Shown here one piece after another: positions 9,225-19,805 of a stretch of 46,823 nt of DNA. Made by a program: the position numbers and the translations under genes. The notes under the pieces were generated by a model, which searched no databases, was not told the DNA's origin, and worked only from the letters and a program-made list of their open reading frames with translations. This stretch comes from an uncultured Collinsella sp. (GTDB lineage: Bacteria; Actinomycetota; Coriobacteriia; Coriobacteriales; Coriobacteriaceae): positions 1 to 46,823 of the forward strand of contig CALULJ010000015.1 in assembly GCA_944321445.1 (NCBI GenBank). The letters are read 5' to 3'. Position 1 is the stretch's first letter. Each line of letters starts with the position of its first letter.

Positions 9225-9260
9225 AGAGGCCGAGCCACGTTCTGCGGCTCGGCCTCTTGT
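9225..9260. terminator. Terminator between convergent genes
   Basis: A 12-bp perfect stem (9225-9236 with 9246-9257) with a nine-base loop and short T run TTG TTG lies between the PIN gene and the convergent sulfite reductase fusion. It may stop transcription from both sides. Confidence 0.7.
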
Positions 9261-9280
9261 TGCGTAGAGCTCGATGGTAC

Positions 9281-11857
9281 CTAGCAGGTGGCGCCGCCGA
9301 CAACGTTCTTGTTGAGGATAGCCTCCTTATCGACGGGGGCGGAGAGCAGCTTCTCCTGTACGTAGTCGAAGCCCAAGCGCGCCACGGTGTCGGCGAAGCG
9401 CTCGCCCGAGATGCCCTCGTCGCGGAAGAACAGGATGGCGCGCTCCACGACATCCATGACTTCGTCTTCAGTGGTGAAGATCTTGTCCAGCGCCTGGCCG
9501 TGGGCGGTCTTTTTGCCCCAGCGCCCGCCGATGTAGACCTTGTAGCCCACGAGGCTTTCGCTCACCGCGTCGAACGGGCAGGTGCCGATGCAGCGGCCGC
9601 AGTGGTTGCACAGGCTCTCGTCGATGGTGATCTTGCCGTCCGGACCCACCTGCGCATCGCACATGGGGCAGGCCTTCACTACCTGGCACACCTTGCAGGC
9701 GCGGCACTTGTCGAGGTCGATCTGCGGCACGCGCTGGCCCACGATGCCCAGGTCGTTGAGGTCGGGTTTCACGCACATGTTGGGGCAGCCGCCGACGGCG
9801 ATTTTGAACTTGTGCGGCAGCTCGACGCCATGGTAGCCCACATAGAAGCGCCGGTGCAGCTTCTCGGAAAGGTCGAACGTGTCGATGAGGCCATACTGGC
9901 ACGTGGTGCCCTTGCAGCTCACCACGGGGCGCACCTTGGAGCCGGTGCCGCCGGCGTCCAGGCCCGCATCCTGCAGGAAAGCGATGCAGGCGTCGATGTT
10001 GTCGTAGTTCACGCCCTGGATCTCGAGCGTGAGGCGCGTGGTCATGGTGACCTCGCCGGAGCCGAACTTCTCGGCGGCGTCGGCCACGGTTTTCTGCTCG
10101 GCGCTCGTCAGCTTGCCGTTGCGGGTAATCACGCGGATGTTGAACACGTCGTCGTAGCGCTTGTCCTGCAGGCACCCCAGGCCCTTGAGGCGCTTGATCT
10201 CTGCCGCGGGGAGCTTCTTGCCGGCCGGGCGCGGCACCTTGACCTCGTTGAAGGTCATGCCGCCTTCGAGCACGCGCGTGTTGGTGTAGCCGGCAGCCTT
10301 CAGGCGGTTCTGCAGGAAGTAGCCGCGCTTGCCCTTGGCGCACACGAGCAGGAGCTTCTCGTCCTTGGTGTGCCCTTCGATGCCGTCTACGACCTTCGCG
10401 AGGTCGACCCATTCGGCGCCCGGGATGGTGGGGGCGGGGAGCACGTCGATGACGGCATAGTCCTTCGCTTCGCCTGCGGCGTACTGGGCAGGGCTGAACG
10501 TCTCGAAGGCGCCCGTGAGCTTGTTTTCGAGGATGTATCCCGCCGTCACGAGCGGATGGATGGCAGTGGAGAACGGGGGCGCGTAGGCGAAGTCCATGAG
10601 GTCGAGGTCTTCGACGGCGAGCTTTTGGTAGAGCGCCTCGACCACGATGTCGACGACCTTGTCGACGGCTCCCGCGCCGAGGACCTGGACACCCAGCAGA
10701 CGATGGTCGGTGCGATTGGCGATGAGCTTGATGAAGAAGCTCGAGGAGCCGGGGTAGTAGTGCGCCTTGTCGTCGAGCACGGCGACGATCGATTCGGGAT
10801 CGAAGCCCGCCTCGCGCGCGGCGGCTTCGGTGAGGCCGGTGCGGCCGGCATTGAGCGCGGGCAGCAGTTTGACCACGCCGGTGCCGAGCACGCCCGGATA
10901 CGCGGTGGGCGTACCGGTGAGGGTGCGGGCGAGCGCACGGCCGGCGATGTTGGCAGTGGAGCCCATGGGGCTCCAAGCGGGCTTGCCGGTGATGGCGTTT
11001 CGGACCAGGGCGCAGTCGCCGACAGCATAGATATCCGCTAGATTCGTAGCACAGAACTCGTCGGTTTCAATCGTCCCCTTGGTGAGCGCGATGCCCGATC
11101 CCTCGAGCCATGCGGTGTTGGGGCGGATGCCGATGGCGACCACGACGATATCGGCGGGGATGGTGCCGGTTGCCGTCTGCACGCCCTCGGCGCGCTCGGT
11201 GCCCGAGATACCGGTGAGCGCTGTGCCGGTGAGCACGCGAACGCCGGCGGCCTTGAGCTGACGGCGGGCGAAGTCGGCCATCTCGGGGTCGAAGACGCCC
11301 GGCAAAATCTGGGGCATGGCGTCGATGACGGTGACGGACAGGCCTTGGGCGAGCAGGTTCTCGGCCACCTCGAGGCCGATGAAGCCGGCGCCGCAGACCA
11401 CGGCGCGACGGCAGCCGTTCTGTTCGATGTACGAGCGGGTGCCCGTTGCGTCATCGGGTGTGCGCAGGCAGAACACGCCGGGAAGGTCGACACCTGCGAT
11501 CGGTGGAACGAACGGTGCGGCGCCTGTTGCGATGACGAGCTTGTCGTAGGGCTCCGCGTATGCGCTGCCATCTTCGGCACGCACGGTCACCGTTTTGGCG
11601 GTGGCGTCGAGTGCGGTCGCCTCTTGGCCGGTGCGGACCGTGACGCCGGTGAGCCCGGCATAGGATTCCGGCGTGTTGACGATGAGCGCCTCACGGGTCT
11701 GGATGCTGCCTCCCACGTAGTAGGGCAGTCCGCAGCCGGCATATGAGATATCGCGGTCTTTCGTGATCACCAGCACGTCGGCTGAGCGATCGCAGCGCTT
11801 GATTTTCGCTGCCGTCTTCGTGCCGGCGGCGACGCCTCCGACGATAAGGTACTTCAT
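9281..11857 (-). CDS. CoA-disulfide reductase / rhodanese / siroheme sulfite reductase fusion
   Basis: An 858-residue three-part redox enzyme. Residues 1 to ~445 form a pyridine nucleotide-disulfide oxidoreductase of the CoA-disulfide reductase type, with GGVAAGTK at the N-terminus and the single active-site Cys42 in SYAGCGLPYY. Residues ~450-550 form a rhodanese domain with Cys506 in LLVCAKGKRG. Residues ~560-858 resemble the siroheme and 4Fe-4S half of nitrite/sulfite reductases: Cys648-X4-Cys653 and Cys691-X3-Cys695 would hold the coupled cluster, and two ferredoxin motifs follow (CRACKVCQVVKACPMC and CNHCGRCIGTCP). The order suggests NAD(P)H to FAD to persulfide to Fe-S/siroheme electron flow, reducing sulfite, polysulfide or a related sulfur compound in the cytosol; the substrate is an inference. 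ATG 11857 is eight bases from GAGAGGGG; ATG 11863 is possible. The siroheme synthase gene lies 860 bp away. Confidence 0.85.
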   Translation of the reverse strand: MKYLIVGGVAAGTKTAAKIKRCDRSADVLVITKDRDISYAGCGLPYYVGGSIQTREALIVNTPESYAGLTGVTVRTGQEATALDATAKTVTVRAEDGSAYAEPYDKLVIATGAAPFVPPIAGVDLPGVFCLRTPDDATGTRSYIEQNGCRRAVVCGAGFIGLEVAENLLAQGLSVTVIDAMPQILPGVFDPEMADFARRQLKAAGVRVLTGTALTGISGTERAEGVQTATGTIPADIVVVAIGIRPNTAWLEGSGIALTKGTIETDEFCATNLADIYAVGDCALVRNAITGKPAWSPMGSTANIAGRALARTLTGTPTAYPGVLGTGVVKLLPALNAGRTGLTEAAAREAGFDPESIVAVLDDKAHYYPGSSSFFIKLIANRTDHRLLGVQVLGAGAVDKVVDIVVEALYQKLAVEDLDLMDFAYAPPFSTAIHPLVTAGYILENKLTGAFETFSPAQYAAGEAKDYAVIDVLPAPTIPGAEWVDLAKVVDGIEGHTKDEKLLLVCAKGKRGYFLQNRLKAAGYTNTRVLEGGMTFNEVKVPRPAGKKLPAAEIKRLKGLGCLQDKRYDDVFNIRVITRNGKLTSAEQKTVADAAEKFGSGEVTMTTRLTLEIQGVNYDNIDACIAFLQDAGLDAGGTGSKVRPVVSCKGTTCQYGLIDTFDLSEKLHRRFYVGYHGVELPHKFKIAVGGCPNMCVKPDLNDLGIVGQRVPQIDLDKCRACKVCQVVKACPMCDAQVGPDGKITIDESLCNHCGRCIGTCPFDAVSESLVGYKVYIGGRWGKKTAHGQALDKIFTTEDEVMDVVERAILFFRDEGISGERFADTVARLGFDYVQEKLLSAPVDKEAILNKNVVGGATC

Positions 11858-11879
11858 GCGCATATCCCCTCTCTTGCAT

Positions 11880-11897
11880 GGGACGCGCGTGCGTCCC
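11880..11897 (-). other. Leader hairpin upstream of the sulfite reductase fusion
   Basis: GGGACGC/GCGTCCC with a GCGT loop lies 17-40 bases upstream of the start codon on the minus strand. It may shape the 5' leader, but there is no sign of a known riboswitch. Confidence 0.35.
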
Positions 11898-11984
11898 TGC
11901 GGGCGTATGCATTCATGATAGGCCTTTTGGAGTGTGTGCCCCTGCCACGGGATGGGGAGCGCGCCGTCAGGGCTCGCGGGCGGG

Positions 11985-12557
11985 TTATACCACCTTTTCC
12001 ATGATGTAATCGTCCATGATGAAGCCGCTGCCGATATCGGTCTCGACGGCGTCGATGGTCTCAAATCCCTTTGCCGTGTACGTCCGTATGCCGAGCTCGT
12101 TGTGCTTGTTGACGGTGAGGTACAGGGCGCGTAGCCCGCGTGTGCGGCAGAGGTTCTCGTAAAACGCAATCACGGCGCTGGCGAAATGCTTACCGCGCTC
12201 GGATGCCAACAGGTAGATTTTGCTCACGAAGAAGCGGTTCGTTTCGGGTTCCACGTGGCCGCCCGTATAGCCCACGATGCGCTCGTCATCCGCGGCGCGT
12301 ACGAACCAGTACTCGTAGGCGTGTTCCGCTATGTCGCGCTCGATAGCGGCTAGGCTTTGGAAATGCTCGATCATGTACTCGGTTTGCGCGGCACCGATCG
12401 TGGCGGGCCAGTATTCGCGCCAGATGGTGCCCGCTAGGCGCGCGAGCTCTTCGGTCTGCTGCGGGGTGACGACCGGCTCGAAGACGGCGTTTCCAAAACG
12501 GGGCGTGTTCTCGAGGCTCATGATGGCTCTTTTCATCGATGTGTCGGCATTGGTCAC
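11985..12557 (-). CDS. GNAT-family N-acetyltransferase
   Basis: A 190-residue protein with the GNAT core: a beta strand and VGYTGGHVEPETNRFFVSKIYLL, then the acetyl-CoA loop (SERGKHFASAVIAFYENLCRT, a variant of R/Q-x-x-G-x-G/A) and the LYLTVNKHNELGIRTYTAKGF motif in which Asn and the terminal GF end the fold. Ribosomal-protein or small-molecule acetylation are both possible; the substrate is unknown. The GTG at 12557 has AAAAGGG six bases upstream; ATG codons at 12536 and 12521 are alternatives. It lies between the sulfite reductase fusion and the divergent siroheme gene, with no evident functional link. Confidence 0.75.
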   Translation of the reverse strand: MTNADTSMKRAIMSLENTPRFGNAVFEPVVTPQQTEELARLAGTIWREYWPATIGAAQTEYMIEHFQSLAAIERDIAEHAYEYWFVRAADDERIVGYTGGHVEPETNRFFVSKIYLLASERGKHFASAVIAFYENLCRTRGLRALYLTVNKHNELGIRTYTAKGFETIDAVETDIGSGFIMDDYIMEKVV

Positions 12558-12572
12558 ATCTTACCCTTTTCG

Positions 12573-12662
12573 CTTCCAGAATCTATATTCTGGAAGGGCT
12601 AGCACGCGTTTAGCCTGATAAACCGTTTATCGCCCTTCGAGAATATGCAGATTCTCGAAGGG
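12573..12662. promoter_or_regulatory. Cluster of three dyads between divergent genes
   Basis: Three inverted repeats fill the gap before the siroheme gene: CTTCCAGAAT with its mirror around CTAT (12573-12596), GATAAA-CCG-TTTATC (about 12618-12632), and CCCTTCGAGAAT with its mirror around ATGCAG (12633-12662, 12-bp stem). The first and third share the AGAAT/ATTCT core. They may be operators for the divergent promoters or terminator-like hairpins; no T-tract follows. Confidence 0.45.
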
Positions 12663-12719
12663 GTCTTCGTGCCACAATGGTTGCGACAGTAGATACGGAT
12701 TGGATAGGGGGCGAAGTCC

Positions 12720-14045
12720 GTGCGACATGCCAAACGAGGTCTTCTGGTCGCGAGCTACGGGGCGTCGCGTCCCGAGGCGCGCACGCGCTGCGTCAAACCT
12801 CTCGCAGAGGAGCTTGAGCAGGCATTTTGTTCAGATTGCACGGAAGACGAACCTGTCGTTCGCGAGGCATATACGAGCGCCAAGGTCCGTGCGAAGCTCG
12901 CCGGCTGCGGGGAGCGCATCCTTGCCATCGACGAGGCGCTCGAAGAGCTGTGGTCTGCGGGCGTTCGCGACGTGTGCGTGGCAGTGTCGCATCTTGTGGA
13001 CGGAGCTGCCTACGGCGCGCTGCGCCAGGCGGTCGAGACGCACGCGTCCCTGTTCGATGCGACTCGGCTTGCCCGCCCGTTGCTTTCTTCGGCAGAGGAC
13101 TGTAAGCGTGTCGCAGAGATTCTCGATGGAGAGGTGCCGCGACATGCAGATGGCGCGATCGTTCTGGTGGGGCATGGCGGGCCGCATGCCGCTCAGCTTG
13201 CATATCTTGCATTGGGCTATGCGCTGCGCGAACGCGGGCGCAGCGACATGTATGTGGGCATGTTGGACGATAAAGGTTCCTGTGACGCGGTGGCGCGCGC
13301 CATCGAGTGCGCGGGAAGCCGGGAGCGTCGCGTGCTTCTTGCACCCTTGTTGATTTCGAGTTCCGCCCATGCCCAGCGCGACATCTTTTCGACATCCGGA
13401 TGGCGGGGCATCTTGGAGCGGGCAGGCTATGCCGTCGAGGTGCTTGACCGAGGGTTGGGCGAGCTGGCGGAGATTCGCCGACTGGCGGTGGACCATATGC
13501 GCCGCGCGCCTGAAGTGGAGGTGGGCGCGCAGCGCCTTTCGTCTCCGGGCGATAGCGCCGCGGTGCCATCGCGGTTCCCGCTGTTCATCGATTTGCAAGG
13601 CAGGCGGTGTTTGGTCGTTGGAGCGGGAACGGTGGGCATGCGCCGTGTGCGCACCCTGCGGCGATTTGGAGCGACGGTCGTGGTTGTCGATCCGAATGCT
13701 GCCATGTCGATGTCCGCGGATGCCGATGAGGTGCGGCACCGTCCATACGCGCCGGGAGACGAGCAAGGGTTTGGCCTGGTGATAGCGGCGACTGACGACC
13801 GTGCGGTGAACCATATGATCGGCGAGCGCTGCCGCCGGCTTGGCATACCCGTCTCGGTCGCAGATGCGCCTGATGAGTGCACGTTCTTTTTCCCGGCGCT
13901 TTGCGAAGGCGACAATCTCGTTGCAGGCGTCGTTTCCCGGTCGGCCGACCACTCCGACCATGCACTTGTTGCCCGGGCGGCTGCGGATATGCGCGTTGCG
14001 CTAGCGCGGGCGGAGGCCAATGCGGCTTGTCGGGAGGGCCGATAG
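12720..14045 (+). CDS. Bifunctional siroheme synthase: CbiK-type chelatase + precorrin-2 dehydrogenase
   Basis: A 441-residue fusion. Residues 1 to ~265 match the anaerobic cobaltochelatase CbiK family: ASYGASRPEAR at the start, His152 in LVGHGGPHA and His217 in SSAHAQRDIF are the likely metal ligands. Residues ~285-441 match the Met8/CysG-type precorrin-2 dehydrogenase, with the NAD-binding GAGTVGMRRV near 300 and AATDDRAVNHMI. The protein would oxidise precorrin-2 to sirohydrochlorin and insert iron (or cobalt). Next to a siroheme-dependent reductase, siroheme is the more likely product. The start is a GTG with a GGGGGCG ribosome site. The uroporphyrinogen methyltransferase that makes precorrin-2 is not in the window. 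Confidence 0.87.
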   Translation: MRHAKRGLLVASYGASRPEARTRCVKPLAEELEQAFCSDCTEDEPVVREAYTSAKVRAKLAGCGERILAIDEALEELWSAGVRDVCVAVSHLVDGAAYGALRQAVETHASLFDATRLARPLLSSAEDCKRVAEILDGEVPRHADGAIVLVGHGGPHAAQLAYLALGYALRERGRSDMYVGMLDDKGSCDAVARAIECAGSRERRVLLAPLLISSSAHAQRDIFSTSGWRGILERAGYAVEVLDRGLGELAEIRRLAVDHMRRAPEVEVGAQRLSSPGDSAAVPSRFPLFIDLQGRRCLVVGAGTVGMRRVRTLRRFGATVVVVDPNAAMSMSADADEVRHRPYAPGDEQGFGLVIAATDDRAVNHMIGERCRRLGIPVSVADAPDECTFFFPALCEGDNLVAGVVSRSADHSDHALVARAAADMRVALARAEANAACREGR

Positions 14046-14047
14046 AC

Positions 14048-14211
14048 AAATTCTTGAGTTTTGGTCACGTGCATACGCATGCGCGGTCGAAGCGCCCGAT
14101 TGCGATGTATAGAGAATCGTTTCGAATAGGCCTTTTGCTCATGGAAAATGTATCAAACGGGTGCCAGAATATGATACTGAGCTGATAGTAATAGCCAAAA
14201 CTCAAGAAATT
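14048..14211. repeat. 164-bp element with imperfect terminal inverted repeats
   Basis: The arms AAATTCTTGAGTTTTGG (14048-14064) and CCAAAACTCAAGAAATT (14195-14211) are inverted copies with 14 matching bases in a row. The interior is more AT-rich than the flanking genes, has no convincing gene and carries a small GTATCA/TGATAC dyad (14150-14177). It could be a miniature inverted-repeat element or a pair of regulatory sites. No target-site duplication is visible. The gap 14046-14369 otherwise holds only the terminator below. Confidence 0.5.
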
Positions 14212-14290
14212 GGTTACGGGTAGGCGGGCAATGCGGCGCCTGTCGCAAAGGCCATACAGTTTTGAGCGCAAAAGAGCCGATTTTATACAT

Positions 14291-14345
14291 CGAGGCCGGG
14301 CGGAAGGATGCGAGCCAGCAGGTCGTATCCTTCCGCCCGGCCTCG
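14291..14345 (-). terminator. Long hairpin terminator after the LTA-synthase-like gene
   Basis: A perfect 19-bp GC-rich stem (14291-14309 with 14327-14345) stands 25 bases beyond the stop of the minus-strand gene. On the minus strand it is followed by an AT-rich tail (ATGTATAAAAT). It may also block read-through from the convergent siroheme gene. Confidence 0.7.
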
Positions 14346-14369
14346 AGGACGTCTCTCCATGGGATGGGA

Positions 14370-16538
14370 CTAGTTGATCTTGCGCGCGAAGTTCAGGTAC
14401 TGGATGGCCTGAAGGTCGTCTTCGAGTGTGCGATAGGGGCTGTCGCTTTCCAGTGCGTAAACCTGCCCATCGACGCCGCGGTATCCGACACCGCTCATCG
14501 AGACGATGCCGGTGCGGCTTGCCAGCGTTGCCTTCTGATAGTCCGTGAGCGGCGCGCCCGCCAGGTTGAGCAGCTGTGCCGCGAGTGCGTTGGCCCCCAG
14601 CTCGGAGACGGCGTTCGTCTGCGTGTTTCCGGCCACGTCGTAGTTTGCCCAGATGAAGTAGTTCGTCTCGTAGATGCGCCAGTTGTGCGCGGTAGGGTCC
14701 TCGTTGGGGTACAGCGCGTCGTTGATCTGTGCGGTGATGCCCGGCTGGTGGTCACCGAAGAACAGCAGGATAACGGGACGGTCGAGCTGGCGCAGCTGGT
14801 CGATGAAGTAGTTCAGGTCGCGATCGGACGCCTCGATGCAGCCAAGGTACACCGCGAGCTGGTCGAGCGTCGCCTGGTCGGTCACGCCGGCGGGGGAGTA
14901 GTGCACGATGTCCTCCGCGGGCATGTTGGTGGGGTCGTATCCGCCGTGGTTCTGGATCGTGACATCGAAGATGAACTGAGGCTCATCGTTTTCGCGCAGC
15001 AGCTCGAGGATCTTGTCGTATGTGCTGCGATCGCTTGCGCCGGAGTGGTAGGTCTCGCTGTCCTCGAATTCCTCGCCTGCGAAGAATTCCTCGAAGCCCA
15101 TTTGGCGGTACACGGTCGAGCGGTTCCAGTTGGCGGCAAGCTGCGGGTGGATGGCATAGGAAGTGTATCCGAGCTCCGCCAGCTGCTTGGGAAGGCTGTC
15201 GACCGAGGACAGGTCGTAGAGCTGGTAGGGCGTCTTGCCATAGCCCACGAACGAGATGGAGTTGCCGGTGAGGAACTCGAACTCCGTGTTCGCGGTGCCT
15301 CCGCCGTACACCGAGGACACCAGTGTGCCGCGCTCCAGGGTGTCGGTGAGCGAGTTGTAGAACTGCGGTCCGTTGTAGCCTGCTGCCTTGAGGCCCTCGT
15401 AGAGCGATAGGTCTGAGAAGCTCTCGTTCATGACGGCGATGATGGCCGGTTTCACCTGCTCGAACTGCTGCTCGGCTGCGACGCGGTCGGGTGAGGACCC
15501 CGTGCTTGCGTCATAGCTTGCGACAAGCTCGGCCTGCGCCTGCTCGGCGCTCTCGTCGGTGTAGTTCTCAGGCTCGGGGATGGGCAGGTCCTGCGTGACG
15601 GCGATGAACCCGGGGATGAAGCCATAGGTGCGATAGCTGTTGATAGGCATCCAGTGGTCATAGGTGAAGCCGAGGAGCTGTTCGACCTTGACCGAGGAGA
15701 AGACGTTCGATATGAGCACGAAAATCAGCGCGCCCGCGCAGAGGTTCGCTGCCGTATGGATGGCGAGCTCGCGGCGACCGTTCGTTTTGATGGGGTGGAT
15801 GAGCGAAAGCGCGAAGAACGCCACGCCTGCGGCACCGAGCGCCTCGACGATGTCGAGCGAGATCTCGTAGGTGTAGCCGCCGCTCACCGCTGCGGCGGTG
15901 CCGATGGCAAGCACGTCGCTGGGCAGGATGGCGGCGTTTTTGAAGGCGAGCACGAAGTGCTGGGCCAGGCCCATGCCCGTGCACGCGACGACGACAACGA
16001 TGGGCAGTGCAAAGCGGCGCTGACCGATGAAGTAGAGCGCGAGCATGACGAAGAACACGAGTGCGAACGAGATGGCGGTCGCATAGATCGAGACGTCCAC
16101 CATGTTCTGGTTCCACGCGCGTTCGAGTGACCACACCGAAGCCGCAGCGGCGACCGCAAGGGCGCCGATGTCGCGCACGATATGGAGGGGACGCACGGTG
16201 CGGCCCGTGTCCTCGGCGCGCCGCGACCAATACATGTAGGCAATCGACGCAGCGCCCAGGACCTCGAGCAGCAGCGCATAACGGACCATGTCCCAGCAGC
16301 CGCCTATGGTGCACATGCCCAGGGCGCACAGAACGCCTACCAGCAGCAACAGAATCGCGATGGGCAATACGCGCAGGGTTTCGATGGGCGAGAGCGGCCG
16401 GTCGGTGATGCGCGAGCGTATGACGGCGGCAGCCGCGAGCGCCGCGAGGACAAGCGCTGCCACAAAGGGGAATACGGCATATGTCTGGGGGGTGTGTTCG
16501 ATCATCTCGTTCGATTCTTTACTATGCGCGGGGCGCAT
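14370..16538 (-). CDS. LTA synthase family membrane phosphotransferase (sulfatase fold)
   Basis: A 722-residue protein. The first ~320 residues hold around eight transmembrane helices. The extracellular domain follows, with the metal and nucleophile motifs of the LtaS/alkaline phosphatase superfamily: Glu in AVMNESFSD, the likely nucleophile Thr in GGGTANTEFEFLTG, and metal ligands in IQNHGGYD and FFGDHQPG. Relatives transfer glycerol phosphate or similar groups from lipids to cell-surface polymers; the substrate here is not known. ATG 16538 and ATG 16505 are both possible, each with a weak ribosome site. It is a single minus-strand gene, divergent from uvrA across 248 bp; a poor TTGACG/GATTCT promoter pair can be read on the minus strand near 16567-16595. 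Confidence 0.83.
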   Translation of the reverse strand: MRPAHSKESNEMIEHTPQTYAVFPFVAALVLAALAAAAVIRSRITDRPLSPIETLRVLPIAILLLLVGVLCALGMCTIGGCWDMVRYALLLEVLGAASIAYMYWSRRAEDTGRTVRPLHIVRDIGALAVAAAASVWSLERAWNQNMVDVSIYATAISFALVFFVMLALYFIGQRRFALPIVVVVACTGMGLAQHFVLAFKNAAILPSDVLAIGTAAAVSGGYTYEISLDIVEALGAAGVAFFALSLIHPIKTNGRRELAIHTAANLCAGALIFVLISNVFSSVKVEQLLGFTYDHWMPINSYRTYGFIPGFIAVTQDLPIPEPENYTDESAEQAQAELVASYDASTGSSPDRVAAEQQFEQVKPAIIAVMNESFSDLSLYEGLKAAGYNGPQFYNSLTDTLERGTLVSSVYGGGTANTEFEFLTGNSISFVGYGKTPYQLYDLSSVDSLPKQLAELGYTSYAIHPQLAANWNRSTVYRQMGFEEFFAGEEFEDSETYHSGASDRSTYDKILELLRENDEPQFIFDVTIQNHGGYDPTNMPAEDIVHYSPAGVTDQATLDQLAVYLGCIEASDRDLNYFIDQLRQLDRPVILLFFGDHQPGITAQINDALYPNEDPTAHNWRIYETNYFIWANYDVAGNTQTNAVSELGANALAAQLLNLAGAPLTDYQKATLASRTGIVSMSGVGYRGVDGQVYALESDSPYRTLEDDLQAIQYLNFARKIN

Positions 16539-16714
16539 GCTTTACCGTGAGCTTACAAATATGATAAGAATCCCACGGTAACGGTCGGGCGTCAAACCGC
16601 GTTCGCTTGGATATCGGCGAATCGCCACACATATGTAAGGCAGAGGAATGTCGTCGCTGAGATTGTGGCGGGCGTATCGAACAAGGTTTGCGCATCCCGT
16701 GTCGGCTGCGCATA

Positions 16715-16728
16715 CGAACACATGTCCG
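16715..16728. promoter_or_regulatory. LexA (SOS) box upstream of uvrA
   Basis: CGAACACATGTCCG matches the Gram-positive LexA consensus CGAAC-N4-GTTCG at nine of ten fixed positions. It lies 59 bases before the uvrA start and overlaps where the -35 box of a TAGACT -10 (16742-16747) would be, so bound LexA should block transcription. No such box was seen before uvrB or uvrC. Confidence 0.6.
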
Positions 16729-16786
16729 GGAAGATTCGCGCTAGACTGGAACCTCGCATGATCCATGGCTGTCCGAAAGGGTTTCC

Positions 16787-19663
<2,877 letters not shown>

Positions 19664-19675
19664 CGCGCATGTGGG

Positions 19676-19716
19676 GGGCGGGGCCGTCCGGTCCCGCCCT
19701 TTTGTATCTTTTCGGC
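19676..19716 (+). terminator. Intrinsic terminator of uvrA
   Basis: A 10-bp GC-rich stem (19676-19685 with 19690-19699, one G-U pair) is followed by TTTTGTATCTTTT. Confidence 0.85.
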
Positions 19717-19755
19717 TTCCTGCGCATCGCGTCACGCCGCATGAAGGTTGCGGGC

Positions 19756-19761
19756 TACAAT
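19756..19761 (+). promoter_or_regulatory. Likely -10 box (TACAAT) of the first NlpC/P60 gene
   Basis: TACAAT lies 45 bases before the start codon and just after the uvrA terminator, in an AT-rich patch. A matching -35 box is not clear. Confidence 0.4.
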
Positions 19762-19805
19762 ATTCATTTGAACTTGCATCCGAACATTGCGGAGGATGTC
19801 GCATT

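Noticed and set aside
9257-11041. 594-codon plus-strand frame opposite the sulfite reductase fusion
   Set aside because: Antisense of a gene with clear catalytic motifs; no family features of its own.
14065-14271. Small minus-strand frame in the inverted-repeat element
   Set aside because: No ribosome site or family likeness, and it crosses the repeat arm.
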